Positions 1 through 8,695 of a DNA stretch of 64,000 nt are shown here, piece after piece. A model generated the notes under the pieces. It searched no databases. It was given only the letters and a program-made list of their open reading frames with translations, and was not told the DNA's origin. Both the position numbers and the translations under genes were made by a program. The DNA is from Pyruvatibacter mobilis. Its GTDB lineage: Bacteria; Pseudomonadota; Alphaproteobacteria; CGMCC-115125. Every line of letters begins with the position of its first letter. Within the stretch, counting starts at the first letter, position 1. The stretch covers positions 1,467,501-1,531,500 of the forward strand of contig NZ_CP051630.1 of the NCBI RefSeq assembly GCF_012848855.1. The letters run 5' to 3'.

Positions 1-78
1 GCTGCCCTCGGCATAGGACTGTGCGGCATCGGCTCAGCTTATGTGGCCAGCCGACCGTCGTCCCACGAAACAAAATGA
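1..78 (+). CDS. Possible 3' end of a gene cut by the window edge
   Basis: Frame 1 is open from the left edge to a TGA at 76-78 and reads a short glycine-rich hydrophobic stretch (ALGIGLCGIGSAYVASR) followed by a polar tail, which resembles the last helix of a membrane protein. It faces the next gene tail-to-tail. With only 25 codons and no upstream sequence, it could equally be a chance open frame. Confidence 0.25.
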   Translation, partial: AALGIGLCGIGSAYVASRPSSHETK

Positions 79-80
79 TG

Positions 81-106
81 AAAGGCGGCTTTGGCGGGCC
101 GCCGCC
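81..106 (-). terminator. Possible hairpin terminator after the 116-496 gene
   Basis: On the minus strand, just after the stop of the small helical protein, a GGCGGC arm (106-101) can pair with GCCGCC (89-84), followed by TTT and a T-rich stretch. The T-run is short and the loop is itself GC-rich, so support is weak. Confidence 0.3.
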
Positions 107-115
107 GCAGGGCCG

Positions 116-496
116 CTAGACGACCTTGGTATAGCCGCGCTCGATCACGCGCTCGATGGCTTCAAAGGCTTCGCGCAGTTCTTCGAACGCCATGCGGTGA
201 CGCTGCAGGTCATCAAGGGCTGCCACCGGCGGCACGCCTGGGGTCTCCACCAGGGCCAGCGCCTTTGCGAGGTAGCCGGCGCGCAGCTCCGCGATGCGGA
301 CAGCCATGCGAGTCATCACCTCGGGGGTGATTTCCGGCAGCTTGGCGCGCAGCACCATCTCGTTCGCATCCATGATGGTGCGATCCATGCGTTCGCGGAA
401 CGCCTGCAGCGCGTGGCGCTGCTCGCGGTCAAGCTCGGCACTCGTCAGCAGACGGTCGACCTTGCGCGTCTCAACTTTGCCTACGTAGCGAACCAT
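116..496 (-). CDS. Hypothetical small helical protein
   Basis: I do not recognise a family. The 126-residue product has no signal peptide or membrane segment. It is rich in Arg, Glu, Ala and Leu and should be almost wholly helical, with a Pro-rich break near residue 88 (VETPGVPPVAAL). The two charged helical halves suggest a soluble helical bundle or coiled coil. The start is well supported: GGAGG lies seven bases before the ATG at 496. It follows the VOC gene on the same strand after 110 bases, so it probably has its own promoter or is weakly co-transcribed. No function is proposed. Confidence 0.7.
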   Translation of the reverse strand: MVRYVGKVETRKVDRLLTSAELDREQRHALQAFRERMDRTIMDANEMVLRAKLPEITPEVMTRMAVRIAELRAGYLAKALALVETPGVPPVAALDDLQRHRMAFEELREAFEAIERVIERGYTKVV

Positions 497-606
497 GCAG
501 ACACCTCCAAACCGGAAACGGGCTGTTCCCAGATGATTAGTCTGGCATGTGGATATTAACGGACCATTAGGCCGGAACAGGACAATTCACGGCCACATCA
601 AACGAC

Positions 607-1032
607 TTACGGGAAGCGCTGGGCTCCGTCTTCGGCCAAGGGAGCGTGCGGATTCCAGGACACTTCCCACATATGGCCGTCCGGGTCGGCGAAATAGCCG
701 GAATGCCCGCCCCAGAACACGTCCTCACCGGCCTTAACCAAGCGGGCACCGGCGGCCACCGCTTCGTCCAGCACCGTGGCGACCTCGCCCTTCTCGCGCA
801 CATTGTAGGCGAAGGTCATACGGGCAGGCCCTGTCTCCGGCATCGTCTCGCCCGGGAACTCCTTTGCCATCTCCTCATGCGGGTAGAGCGCGAAGACGAA
901 GCAGCCCATGTTGAAGAAGGCGATACTGTCCTCTGACGAGGCGGCTTCCTCAAAGCCGAGACGGCCATAGAAGGCCCGCGAGGCGGCGAGGTCTTTTACG
1001 GTGAGCGTGATGACGCTGATTCGCTGGTCCAT
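607..1032 (-). CDS. VOC (glyoxalase/bleomycin-resistance fold) family protein
   Basis: This is a soluble single-module VOC protein of 141 residues with two beta-alpha-beta-beta-beta repeats. The first opens with RISVITLTVKDLAASRAFYGRLGF and the second ends in the hallmark GYFADPDGHMWEVSWNP. The family includes glyoxalases, dioxygenases and antibiotic-binding proteins, and the substrate cannot be read from sequence. I chose the ATG at 1032 because AGGA sits eight bases upstream and because the 15 residues added by an upstream start do not look like VOC sequence. It appears to be a single-gene unit between the GNAT gene and the small helical protein. Confidence 0.85.
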   Translation of the reverse strand: MDQRISVITLTVKDLAASRAFYGRLGFEEAASSEDSIAFFNMGCFVFALYPHEEMAKEFPGETMPETGPARMTFAYNVREKGEVATVLDEAVAAGARLVKAGEDVFWGGHSGYFADPDGHMWEVSWNPHAPLAEDGAQRFP

Positions 1033-1123
1033 GCAACATTCCTGGCTAAGATCGTCCGGATCGGGACGATGCAGCATACGCGGCGCTGCGGTAAGTGCTA
1101 GAACGGGAGCGGTAAATTCGTGC

Positions 1124-1597
1124 TCAGAGAGACGGCCGCTTGGGGCGCTTGAGCTGCATCATCGCGTCCTTGCCCTCGGCTAGCCGGAAGCCGAACTGCT
1201 CGTAGAAGCCGTGCGCGTCCTTGGTGGCCAGCGTCCAGTTATAGACCTTCTCCAGCGGCGGATAGCTGAGGATGGCGCGCATCAGCATCTTGCCGCAGCC
1301 CTGCCCCTTGAAGCTGTCGATGACGAAGACGTCCGACACCCAGGCAAAACGCGTCATATCCGTCACCAGGCGGGTGAAGCCTATCTGGCGGCCGGTGGGC
1401 AGGTGATAGAGGCCGAAGGGCAGGCCGTTGGCCACGCTTTCCATCAGCTGCTCCGGTGCCATGTCGCCGGCCCAGTAGGTTTCCGACAGGGTGTTCATGA
1501 TGACCGCCCGGTCGAGCCGGTTGCGGTCGGTGGACACCTCGAAGTCGCCCTCGCGGAAGGTGCTGCCGGTCCAGCGCGTTTGGGTTTCAGTGCTCAC
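1124..1597 (-). CDS. GNAT family N-acetyltransferase
   Basis: Small acetyl-CoA-dependent transferase of about 157 residues. The acetyl-CoA binding motif appears as SDVFVIDSFKGQGCGKMLM (Q/RxxGxG/A type), followed by the usual FYEQFGFR helix-turn near the C-terminus. The start is a GTG at 1597 that overlaps the stop of the upstream metallohydrolase by four bases (GTGA), with GGAG eight bases before it, so the two genes are translationally coupled. The acceptor could be a small molecule or a protein N-terminus; sequence does not decide. It is the last gene of the rlpA-to-metallohydrolase run. Confidence 0.85.
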   Translation of the reverse strand: MSTETQTRWTGSTFREGDFEVSTDRNRLDRAVIMNTLSETYWAGDMAPEQLMESVANGLPFGLYHLPTGRQIGFTRLVTDMTRFAWVSDVFVIDSFKGQGCGKMLMRAILSYPPLEKVYNWTLATKDAHGFYEQFGFRLAEGKDAMMQLKRPKRPSL

Positions 1598-2406
1598 AGG
1601 GGATACTCCAGCACCATGCCGTCATAGGCGGGTACGATGCCCTCGGGCAGCTCGCCCAGCAGCGTGCGGTAGTCGAGGTCCACATGCAGGTTGGTCAGCA
1701 CGCCCAGCTTTGGCTTCATCTCGCCGAGCCATTCCAGCGCCAGGTCGAGATTGGCGTGGGAGGGGTGCGGCGCGCGGCGCAGCGCATCGACGATCCAGCA
1801 GTCGATGCCGCGCAGAGATTGGCGCGCGCGCTCCGGCACGCCGATGACATCCGGTGAATAGGCAACGCTGCCCATGCGGAAGCCGAGAGAGGGAATATCG
1901 CCATGCTCGAGCAGCAGCGGTTCGAAGGTGACCGCGCCGCCAGGCCCGTCGATGGTGACCGGTGAATGGGCTTCCATCTCATGGGCGTTGAGGATGGGCG
2001 GGTAGCTTGAGCCGTCGGGCGTCCTGAAGCAGTAGTCGAACCGCGTCTTGAGCCAGCTGGCGGTGGTCTCGTCCATATAGACATCCACGCGGGCGCGCAT
2101 ATTCATGGCGACCATGCGCAGATCGTCGATGCCGTGGGCCTGGTCGGCATGGGCGTGGGTATAGAGCACAGCGTCCAGCCGGCCCTGATTGGCGCGGTTG
2201 AGTTGCTCGGCCATATCGGGGGACGTATCGATCAGCACATCAGTGGTCGGCCCGCCTTTGGCTTCGCTCTTGCGTACGAGGATCGAGCAGCGGCGGCGGC
2301 GGTTCTTCGGCTCGTCAGGGTCGCAATCACCCCAGACATTGCCGATGCGCGGCACCCCGCCGGATGACCCGCAGCCGAGAATGGTGACCTCAAGAAACCC
2401 GCTCAT
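1594..2406 (-). CDS. MBL-fold metallohydrolase (PhnP-like)
   Basis: Metallo-beta-lactamase-fold phosphodiesterase-like protein of 270 residues. The N-terminus has the LGCGSSGGVPR strand and loop typical of the PhnP/COG1235 branch, and the metal motif reads THAHADQAHGIDDL, with later ligands in LLLEHGD and LTNLHVDLD. This branch includes the PhnP cyclic phosphate hydrolase, but no phn genes are nearby. The same gene commonly follows metG and tatD in alphaproteobacteria, so a housekeeping nucleic-acid or nucleotide role is the better guess. Here a superoxide dismutase gene is interposed before it, and its stop overlaps the GNAT start. Confidence 0.85.
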   Translation of the reverse strand: MSGFLEVTILGCGSSGGVPRIGNVWGDCDPDEPKNRRRRCSILVRKSEAKGGPTTDVLIDTSPDMAEQLNRANQGRLDAVLYTHAHADQAHGIDDLRMVAMNMRARVDVYMDETTASWLKTRFDYCFRTPDGSSYPPILNAHEMEAHSPVTIDGPGGAVTFEPLLLEHGDIPSLGFRMGSVAYSPDVIGVPERARQSLRGIDCWIVDALRRAPHPSHANLDLALEWLGEMKPKLGVLTNLHVDLDYRTLLGELPEGIVPAYDGMVLEYPL

Positions 2407-2486
2407 GCCCCGTCAGACCCTCAGAACGCAGCGGCGGCGCCGGAGCCTTTGCCGGTGCCGCCGCAAATGATGTGACGGGTAGGCTA

Positions 2487-3011
2487 CTACCCGCCGATGA
2501 CGCCGCATGCAAGCCGGGCACCGGCCCCGCCGATGGGCTGGCTCAGATGATCGTCCTCATTGGCGTGGATCACCAGGGCCGAGCCGTCCGCGTCCAGCAG
2601 GCCACGCTCGCCGTCCATCTTCACCAGATGGGTGAACACTTCGGCGTGCGCCGCGCCGGTCTCATCGGCGTGGATGTTGGGAAGGTCCGCATTGTCCGGG
2701 CCTTCATCGTTGAGCAGGCCGTGGGCGTTGTCGTCGAAATTGATGTGGCCCTTGGATTTCTTGAAGGTCCCCACGTCGGAGCAGTCACCGACGCTGTGCA
2801 GGTGCATGCCGTGCCAGCCGGGGGTAAGGCCGCCGGGGCTGATCTCGATGCGGATCAGGATGCCGGTGGGTGCCGGGGTGAGGCTGGCGCGGCCGATGGT
2901 ATCGCCCGCGCCGCCGATGATATCCACATCGGTGGCAGCTGCCTGGGCGGCACCGGCCAGCCCGAGGCCTGCGGCCAGAACCAGCGCTGCTGTCATTGAA
3001 TGAAATGCCAT
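2487..3011 (-). CDS. sodC: Periplasmic Cu/Zn superoxide dismutase
   Basis: Copper-zinc superoxide dismutase that would convert superoxide to peroxide in the periplasm. A signal peptide of about 25 residues ends at AAQAA. Metal ligands are visible in order: HGMHLHSVGDCS (copper histidines and the first disulfide cysteine), GHINFDDNAHG (bridging histidine and zinc region), DLPN, and VIHANEDD, with the second cysteine in GARLACGVIGG. Length (174 residues with signal) matches bacterial SodC. AGGGG about eight bases before the ATG at 3011 supports the start. It sits between tatD and the PhnP-like gene with 106 and 80 base gaps, so it may have its own promoter. It looks like an insertion into an otherwise conserved gene order. 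Confidence 0.92.
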   Translation of the reverse strand: MAFHSMTAALVLAAGLGLAGAAQAAATDVDIIGGAGDTIGRASLTPAPTGILIRIEISPGGLTPGWHGMHLHSVGDCSDVGTFKKSKGHINFDDNAHGLLNDEGPDNADLPNIHADETGAAHAEVFTHLVKMDGERGLLDADGSALVIHANEDDHLSQPIGGAGARLACGVIGG

Positions 3012-3117
3012 GGATGTCCCCTCTGTCGCTCGCCGCGAGAAATGCGGCGTGCCAGTCTTGGCCCTGGATCAACCAAAGACAAGTGTGGCGGGAACAGGCT
3101 GCCTTGTGGGGGCGGCC

Positions 3118-3897
3118 CTAAAGGGGCGGCACCTTGGTGAACAGGCGGTGGAAATTGGCGGTGGTGATCTCTTCGATCTCCTCCGGCGTCACGCCCTTGA
3201 TTTCCGCCAGCTTGGCTGCCGTGTGCGCCGTGAAGGCGGGCTCATTGGTCTTTCCGCGATGGGGCACGGGCGCGAGATAGGGCGCGTCTGTCTCGACCAG
3301 CAGGCGCTCTAGCGGCAGCTGCTTCACGGTCTCGCGGATGTCATCGGCCTTCTTGAAGGTGATGATGCCGGACAATGAGACATAGCCGCCGATGGCCACC
3401 GCGCGCCGGGCCAATTCGGGGCCGGACGAGAAGCAATGCAGCAGGAAGGGGAACGCGCCCTTAGCGTGTTCGGCTTCCAGGATCTCCGCCATATCCTCAT
3501 CCGCCTCGCGGGCGTGGATGATCAGCGGCAGCTGGGTCTCGCGCGCGGCTTCGATATGGGCAAGGAAGCAGGTCTTCTGCTCATCGCGCGGGGCATTGTC
3601 GTAGAAATAATCGAGCCCCGTCTCGCCGATGCCGACCACGTCCGGTGAGTTCGTCGCGTCGATGATGCGCGCGGCGGTGACGCCGGTTTCGCTGTCGGCC
3701 TCATGCGGGTGGACGCCGACAGTGCACCACACATTGTCGAAGCGTTTGGCCACGTCATGCACGCGGTCGAACTCCGACAGCTTGACGCAGATGGTCAGCA
3801 TACGGCCAATGCCCGCCTCGCCCGCGCGGGCGACCACGGCGTCGATGTCCTCGACGAGGCCCGGATAATCGAGATGGCAATGGCTGTCGACAAGCAT
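3118..3897 (-). CDS. tatD: TatD family metal-dependent DNase
   Basis: TIM-barrel metal-dependent hydrolase of 259 residues. Ligands and signatures: DSHCHLDY at the N-terminus (HxH), GIGETGLDYFYD, IIHARE, FLLHCFSS and LLVETDAPYLAP. TatD proteins are 3'-5' exonucleases acting on DNA or RNA and linked to repair and turnover; the name is historical and does not imply a protein-export role. It starts only seven bases after the metG stop, so it is co-transcribed with metG. Confidence 0.95.
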   Translation of the reverse strand: MLVDSHCHLDYPGLVEDIDAVVARAGEAGIGRMLTICVKLSEFDRVHDVAKRFDNVWCTVGVHPHEADSETGVTAARIIDATNSPDVVGIGETGLDYFYDNAPRDEQKTCFLAHIEAARETQLPLIIHAREADEDMAEILEAEHAKGAFPFLLHCFSSGPELARRAVAIGGYVSLSGIITFKKADDIRETVKQLPLERLLVETDAPYLAPVPHRGKTNEPAFTAHTAAKLAEIKGVTPEEIEEITTANFHRLFTKVPPL

Positions 3898-3904
3898 GGG
3901 ACGG

Positions 3905-5461
3905 TTACTCGGCTTTCTCTTCTTCCACGTAACGGGGGAAAACGCCTTCGGGCTTGGGAAGTTCCGTGCCCGGCGTGAGGCGGCCCCCCTCGCCCAGCGC
4001 TGCGAAGGTGCGGTCTGCTTCGGGGATCACAACAAGGTCCAGCAGCCTGGCGCAGGACGTTGGCATGATTGGGGACGCCAGGATCGCGATCTGGCGGATG
4101 ATCTCGGCCGTCACATAGAGCACGGTGCCCATGCGCTCGGGGTCTGTCTTCTTCAGCGCCCAGGGTTCCTGGCCGGCAAAATAGCGGTTGGCCTCGGCCA
4201 CCACCTTCCAGACGTCCCCTGCATAGGTGTGGATCGCCTGCTCGTCCATGGCAGCGCGGGCAGGCTCCAGCAGGCCGTCGACGGCTGCCAGCATGGCGGT
4301 GTCGTCGTCGGTCAGTGCGCCCGGCTGGGGCACCTTGCCGTCACAGTTCTTGGCGATCATCGACAGGGACCGCTGGGCGAGATTGCCAAGGTCATTGGCG
4401 AGGTCCGCATTGATGCGGTTGACCATCGCCTCATGGCCGTAGCTGCCGTCCTGGCCATAGGGCACTTCGCGGCAGAAGAAATAGCGGAACGGGTCCAGCC
4501 CGTATTTGTCGATCATCTCGAAGGGATCGAGCACGTTGCCGAGGGACTTCGACATCTTCTCGCCGCGGTTATAGAGAAAGCCGTGCGCGAAGACGCGCTT
4601 GGGCAGCGGCACATCCGCCGACATCAGGAAGGCCGGCCAGTAGACCGTGTGGAAGCGCAGGATGTCCTTGCCGATGATGTGCAAATCCGCTGGCCAGTAT
4701 TTGGTGAAGGCCTCTTCGTCCGTATCCGGAAAACCAACGCCGGTGATGTAGTTGGTCAGCGCGTCGATCCACACATACATCACGTGGTCGTCGTCGCCGG
4801 GCACCGGCACGCCCCATTTCAGCGTCTTGCGGGAGACGGACAGGTCCTTGAGGCCGCCTTTCACGAAAGACATGATCTCGTTGCGGCGGGCATCTGGCTG
4901 CACGAAGCCGGGCTGGCTTTCATACAGCTCCATCAGCTTGTCCTGATAGGCGGAAAGCTTGAAGAAATAGCTCTCCTCCTCCATCCACTTCACCTCGGTG
5001 CCGGTGGGGGCCAGCTTCTCGCCATTGGGGCCTTCGGTGAGTTCGGTCTCGGTATAAAACGCCTCGTCGCGCACCGAGTACCAGCCTTCATACTTGCCCA
5101 GATAGATGTCGCCCTTGGCGGCAAGGCGGCGCCAGATTTCCTGCGATGCCTTGACGTGGCGCTCTTCGCGGGTGGTGATGAAATCATCATTCGAACACCC
5201 AAGCGCTGCCGCCAGGTTCTTGAACATGGGCGTGTTGCGGTCGGCCAGTTCAGCGGGGGTGATGCCTTCCTTCTCGGCGGTCTCCACCATCTTCTGGCCG
5301 TGCTCGTCGGTGCCGGTCAGGAAGAACACGTCATAGCCGTCCAGCCGCTTGAAGCGCGCGAGAACATCCGTGCTCAACGCTTCATAGGCATGGCCGATAT
5401 GGGGGGCGCCATTGGGGTAGGAAATGGCGGTGGTGATGTAGAAGGTCTTGTCGCCCGGCAT
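3905..5461 (-). CDS. metG: Methionyl-tRNA synthetase
   Basis: Class I aminoacyl-tRNA synthetase that charges tRNA-Met. The HIGH motif is PHIGHAY (residues 20-26) and the KMSKS loop is KMSKSLGN (from residue 302). The connective-peptide knuckle between about 115 and 165 has no zinc-binding Cys pairs, which fits the zinc-free short form, and the C-terminal EMAP-like tRNA-binding domain is absent at 518 residues. Both are normal for this alphaproteobacterial type. It lies 30 bases after holB and 7 before tatD in the same transcription direction, as part of a conserved replication/translation operon. Confidence 0.97.
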   Translation of the reverse strand: MPGDKTFYITTAISYPNGAPHIGHAYEALSTDVLARFKRLDGYDVFFLTGTDEHGQKMVETAEKEGITPAELADRNTPMFKNLAAALGCSNDDFITTREERHVKASQEIWRRLAAKGDIYLGKYEGWYSVRDEAFYTETELTEGPNGEKLAPTGTEVKWMEEESYFFKLSAYQDKLMELYESQPGFVQPDARRNEIMSFVKGGLKDLSVSRKTLKWGVPVPGDDDHVMYVWIDALTNYITGVGFPDTDEEAFTKYWPADLHIIGKDILRFHTVYWPAFLMSADVPLPKRVFAHGFLYNRGEKMSKSLGNVLDPFEMIDKYGLDPFRYFFCREVPYGQDGSYGHEAMVNRINADLANDLGNLAQRSLSMIAKNCDGKVPQPGALTDDDTAMLAAVDGLLEPARAAMDEQAIHTYAGDVWKVVAEANRYFAGQEPWALKKTDPERMGTVLYVTAEIIRQIAILASPIMPTSCARLLDLVVIPEADRTFAALGEGGRLTPGTELPKPEGVFPRYVEEEKAE

Positions 5462-5491
5462 GGGGTCTGGTCCGGCAAATAGCAGCGTGAC

Positions 5492-6613
5492 CTATCCGCG
5501 CGCCGCAGTCTCGAGGGCTGCAAACGTGCCGAGGATCACTTGTTTTCGGTCGAGATTCAGCGCGTCCGCCCGCTCGGCATTGCGCGCGGTGTTTTCCCAT
5601 ACCTCTACCCAGCGATCAAGCGGCGCCCCGGCGGCGAGGCGGTTCATCACATCGGCCTCCCCGGCGATCACTTCATCGGTCATGGCCGGGCCACCGGCGG
5701 CCTGGCGCACCATGCGCACCAGCCAGTCCGACAAGAGCTCACGGAACATGGCATAGGACTGGTCCGCGCCGCGCCGGGCCAGCTTGTCGGCCAGGGCATG
5801 GATGGCGGGCACGTCCGGCCGCGGCAGGCTGGACATGACGGTAAACAGTTCGCGGTAGAGTTCCAGCCCGCCGCCGCCCGCCAGCAGCAGGGCGCGGCCG
5901 ACGCTGCCCTGGGCCAGCCGGGCAATGGCCTCCATGTCGCCATCGGCCATGTCACCCAGATGCCCGTGCACGGCGGAGAGTAGCTGGTCGTGGCTTAGGG
6001 GCGTCAGCGGCAGCTGGCGGCAGCGCGAGCGGATGGTGGGCAGCAGGCGGCCGGGATGGTTGGCCAGCACCATAAAGACAGTCTGCGCTGGCGGTTCCTC
6101 CAGCACCTTCAGCAGGGCGTTGGCGGCGTTGGCGTTCATGTCATCCGCCGTATCGACGATGCAGATGCGCCAGCCGCCCTCGCCCGCCTTCATGCCGAAA
6201 AAGGCGCTGGTGCGGCGCACCTCGTCCACGGTCAGCACTGTCTTGAACTTCTTGGCCCGGTCGTCCCAAGGCTTGCGCAGGGTCAGCACATTGGCGTGGC
6301 CCCGCGCGGCGATGCGTCGGAAGACGGGGTCCTCGGGCGGCACATGCAGGGTGGACACACCGGTGGCCTCCGCCCCGCGCGGGTCGCCATATTTGAGCAG
6401 GAAGCGGGCAAAGCGATAGGCCAGCGTGGCCTTGCCGATACCGATAGGACCCGTCACCAGCCAGGCATGGTGCAGGCGGCCCGCCATGAAGGCCTGGCGC
6501 AGCGCATCCTCCGCCTGCTGATGACCATAGAGAATTTCGGTCTCGCGCGGATGGGGAAAGCCTTCAAGGCTGTCCGGTTCGGGAATGTCCACGGGTTCGG
6601 GCGTGCGCGCCAT
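5492..6613 (-). CDS. holB: DNA polymerase III delta' subunit
   Basis: Clamp-loader subunit of 373 residues. The AAA+ core shows a P-loop (GPIGIGKATLAYRFARFLL), the delta'/gamma signature KVLEEPP, and the sensor region TIRSRCRQLPL. The C-terminal third is helical, as expected for the collar domain. Its ATG overlaps the last base of the tmk stop (TGATG), which indicates translational coupling to tmk. The P-loop is intact although delta' in Escherichia coli does not hydrolyse ATP. Family and neighbours (tmk upstream, metG downstream) agree. Confidence 0.94.
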   Translation of the reverse strand: MARTPEPVDIPEPDSLEGFPHPRETEILYGHQQAEDALRQAFMAGRLHHAWLVTGPIGIGKATLAYRFARFLLKYGDPRGAEATGVSTLHVPPEDPVFRRIAARGHANVLTLRKPWDDRAKKFKTVLTVDEVRRTSAFFGMKAGEGGWRICIVDTADDMNANAANALLKVLEEPPAQTVFMVLANHPGRLLPTIRSRCRQLPLTPLSHDQLLSAVHGHLGDMADGDMEAIARLAQGSVGRALLLAGGGGLELYRELFTVMSSLPRPDVPAIHALADKLARRGADQSYAMFRELLSDWLVRMVRQAAGGPAMTDEVIAGEADVMNRLAAGAPLDRWVEVWENTARNAERADALNLDRKQVILGTFAALETAARG

Positions 6614-7263
6614 CAGCCGGTCACCTCCGGAAAGCGGCGGGCGACTTCCTGCCAGATAATTTCCGATACGGCATCGGCGGGGTCGCGCGCGTCCACCACC
6701 ATGCAGCGCTCCGGCTCGGCCCGGGCTATGGCGAGAAAGCCCTGACGCAGCTTTTCGTGGAAGGTCACGTCCAAGCCCTCATAGCGGTCCTCGCCCGCCT
6801 GGGCGTCCGCCTCACGGGCGCGGGCGCGGGCCAGGCCCTCTTCCACCGGCAGATCAAGGATGAAGGTGATGTCCGGGCGCGTGAAGCTGACCGTCAGGCC
6901 CTCGAGGGTGCCGATGGCCTCATCGCCCAGCCCAAGGGCATGGCCCTGATAGGCACGGGTTGAATCGGCAAAGCGGTCCGTCACCACCCATGCGGCGCGA
7001 TCGAGTGCGGGGCGGATGACACGGTCGAGATGATCGGAACGGGCGGCGTTGTGCAGCAGGGCCTCGGTGAGCGGTGACCAGCGATCAGCGCTGCCGCGCA
7101 CCAGCAGCGCGCGGATTTCCTCGGCCCCCTGGGTGCCGCCGGGCTCCCGCGTTGCGATGGTTTCGATACCGCGCTCTTCCAGCGCCGCCACCAGCCGGCG
7201 GATCTGCGTGGTCTTGCCCGCGCCCTCCCCGCCTTCAAAGCTGATGAAGCGTCCCTGCCCCAT
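6613..7263 (-). CDS. tmk: Thymidylate kinase
   Basis: Phosphorylates dTMP to dTDP with ATP. P-loop EGGEGAGKTTQ at residues 10-20, the DR-type substrate motif VTDRFADSTRAYQGHALGLG, and an Arg-rich lid (ARAREADAQAG) are all present. The length of 216 residues is standard. Eleven bases separate it from the carboxypeptidase gene upstream, and its stop overlaps the holB start, so the three genes should be one message. Confidence 0.96.
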   Translation of the reverse strand: MGQGRFISFEGGEGAGKTTQIRRLVAALEERGIETIATREPGGTQGAEEIRALLVRGSADRWSPLTEALLHNAARSDHLDRVIRPALDRAAWVVTDRFADSTRAYQGHALGLGDEAIGTLEGLTVSFTRPDITFILDLPVEEGLARARAREADAQAGEDRYEGLDVTFHEKLRQGFLAIARAEPERCMVVDARDPADAVSEIIWQEVARRFPEVTG

Positions 7264-7274
7264 GGCGGCGGGGA

Positions 7275-8420
7275 TCAGCCGGAGATGAGCGCCGCCAGGG
7301 CGCTCATGGCCTTGCCGAACAATCCAAGCTCATCGACGCTTTCGCCAGCCTGAAGGTCGTAGGTGCGCGTGGGCATGCCGGGCGCGGAGACCTGCAACTT
7401 GCCGATCACCTGCCCCTGTTCGATGGGAGCCTGCACAGGGCTGTCATAACGGACCTTGAGGTCGAGGTTTTTGCGTGCGTCGCGCGACATGGTGAGTGCC
7501 AGCGCCTCGGGGATCACCAGCGGCACGGTGCGGCTGGTGCCGTGCCAGACAGGCGCGCGCTCGAGTTCCTGACCGGCTTCCAGCAGGTCATATTTGCGGA
7601 ACTCGCGGAAGGCCCAGTCCATCAGGCGCTGGGTCTCATTGGCGCGGGCCTTTTCGGAGTCCAGGCCGTTCACCACCAGGATCAGGCGGCGGTCATTACG
7701 CGTGGCGGACGCGGTGAGGCCGTAGCCGGACACCGAGGTGTGGCCGGTCTTCAGGCCGTCGGCGCCCATGTTCATGTAGAGCAGCGGATTGCGGTTGGAC
7801 TGGGAGATGCCGTTCCACTCGAAATCGCGGACCGCGTAGATCTCGTAGAATTCCGGATAGGTGTCGATGATGTAGCGCGCGAGCTTCGCCAGCTCGTTGG
7901 CGGTCATCAGATGGCCTTCATCGGGCCAGCCCGTCGCGTTGCGGAAAGTGGATTTCGCCAGGCCGATTTCGCGCGCGCGTTCAGTCATCTTCTCGGCGAA
8001 GGCAGCTTCAGACCCTTCCAGCGCTTCGGCGATGGCGATGCAGGCATCGTTGCCGGACTGGACGATGACGCCGTAGATGAGGTCCTTCACCGGCACGCGG
8101 CTGCCGAGCTCGGCGAACATGGTGGAGGAACCCGATGCGGCACCGCCCTTGCGCCAGGCATTTTCGGAGATGACGAATTCGTCTTCCAGCGTCACCCGGC
8201 CGTCGCGGATCGCGTCGAACAGCATGACCATGGTCATCAGCTTGGACATGGAGGCCGGGGCCATCAGCTCCGTGCCGTTCTTCTCGTAGATGATCTCGCC
8301 GGTGTCGTAATCCATCAGCGAGATGTATTCAGCCGGGCTTTCAATGGCGCGGGCCGGGGCCGCGGCCAGCACGGCCAGAAGGATGAGGAAGGACGACAGG
8401 AGGGTCAGGCGGGCGGTCAT
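7275..8420 (-). CDS. D-alanyl-D-alanine carboxypeptidase (PBP5 type)
   Basis: Low-molecular-weight penicillin-binding protein that trims the terminal D-Ala from peptidoglycan stem peptides in the periplasm. A signal peptide ends at APARA, and the serine-protease triad is complete: SMSK at residues 57-60, SGND, and KTG in GLKTGHT. The C-terminal beta-rich domain (from about residue 280) and a final amphipathic helix (LGLFGKAMSALAALISG) suit membrane anchoring. I chose the ATG at 8420 (381 residues) because GGAG lies about ten bases upstream and because the 16 residues of a longer reading spoil the signal peptide. It lies downstream of rlpA, another cell-wall gene. Confidence 0.95.
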   Translation of the reverse strand: MTARLTLLSSFLILLAVLAAAPARAIESPAEYISLMDYDTGEIIYEKNGTELMAPASMSKLMTMVMLFDAIRDGRVTLEDEFVISENAWRKGGAASGSSTMFAELGSRVPVKDLIYGVIVQSGNDACIAIAEALEGSEAAFAEKMTERAREIGLAKSTFRNATGWPDEGHLMTANELAKLARYIIDTYPEFYEIYAVRDFEWNGISQSNRNPLLYMNMGADGLKTGHTSVSGYGLTASATRNDRRLILVVNGLDSEKARANETQRLMDWAFREFRKYDLLEAGQELERAPVWHGTSRTVPLVIPEALALTMSRDARKNLDLKVRYDSPVQAPIEQGQVIGKLQVSAPGMPTRTYDLQAGESVDELGLFGKAMSALAALISG

Positions 8421-8695
8421 GAAACGGCTGCTCCATCCGGATTGGCTGTAGCGGGTACGCGGGGACACGTAGCGGGCACGCAGGACTTAGTGTCTGGCCG
8501 GAGAGTGCATTCCCCATGCGGTGCATGGCGTGCCGCACCCGGCCATGGACGCCTGTTGGATTACCGCGTCTTGGGCCCCGGGACCAGAGGGCCCGCGGGA
8601 ATTCTTGGCGGCGGCAGGCCCCTGTTCCGCCGGATTGCGCGCCTGCTGCGATGGCTGAGGCAATGGCGGCAAGGCACTGATGGGACGGTGGAACG

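Noticed and set aside
3896-5482. Long open frame on the plus strand across metG
   Set aside because: It lies exactly opposite a complete methionyl-tRNA synthetase, has poor, His/Gly-rich composition and no family; high GC content creates such frames.
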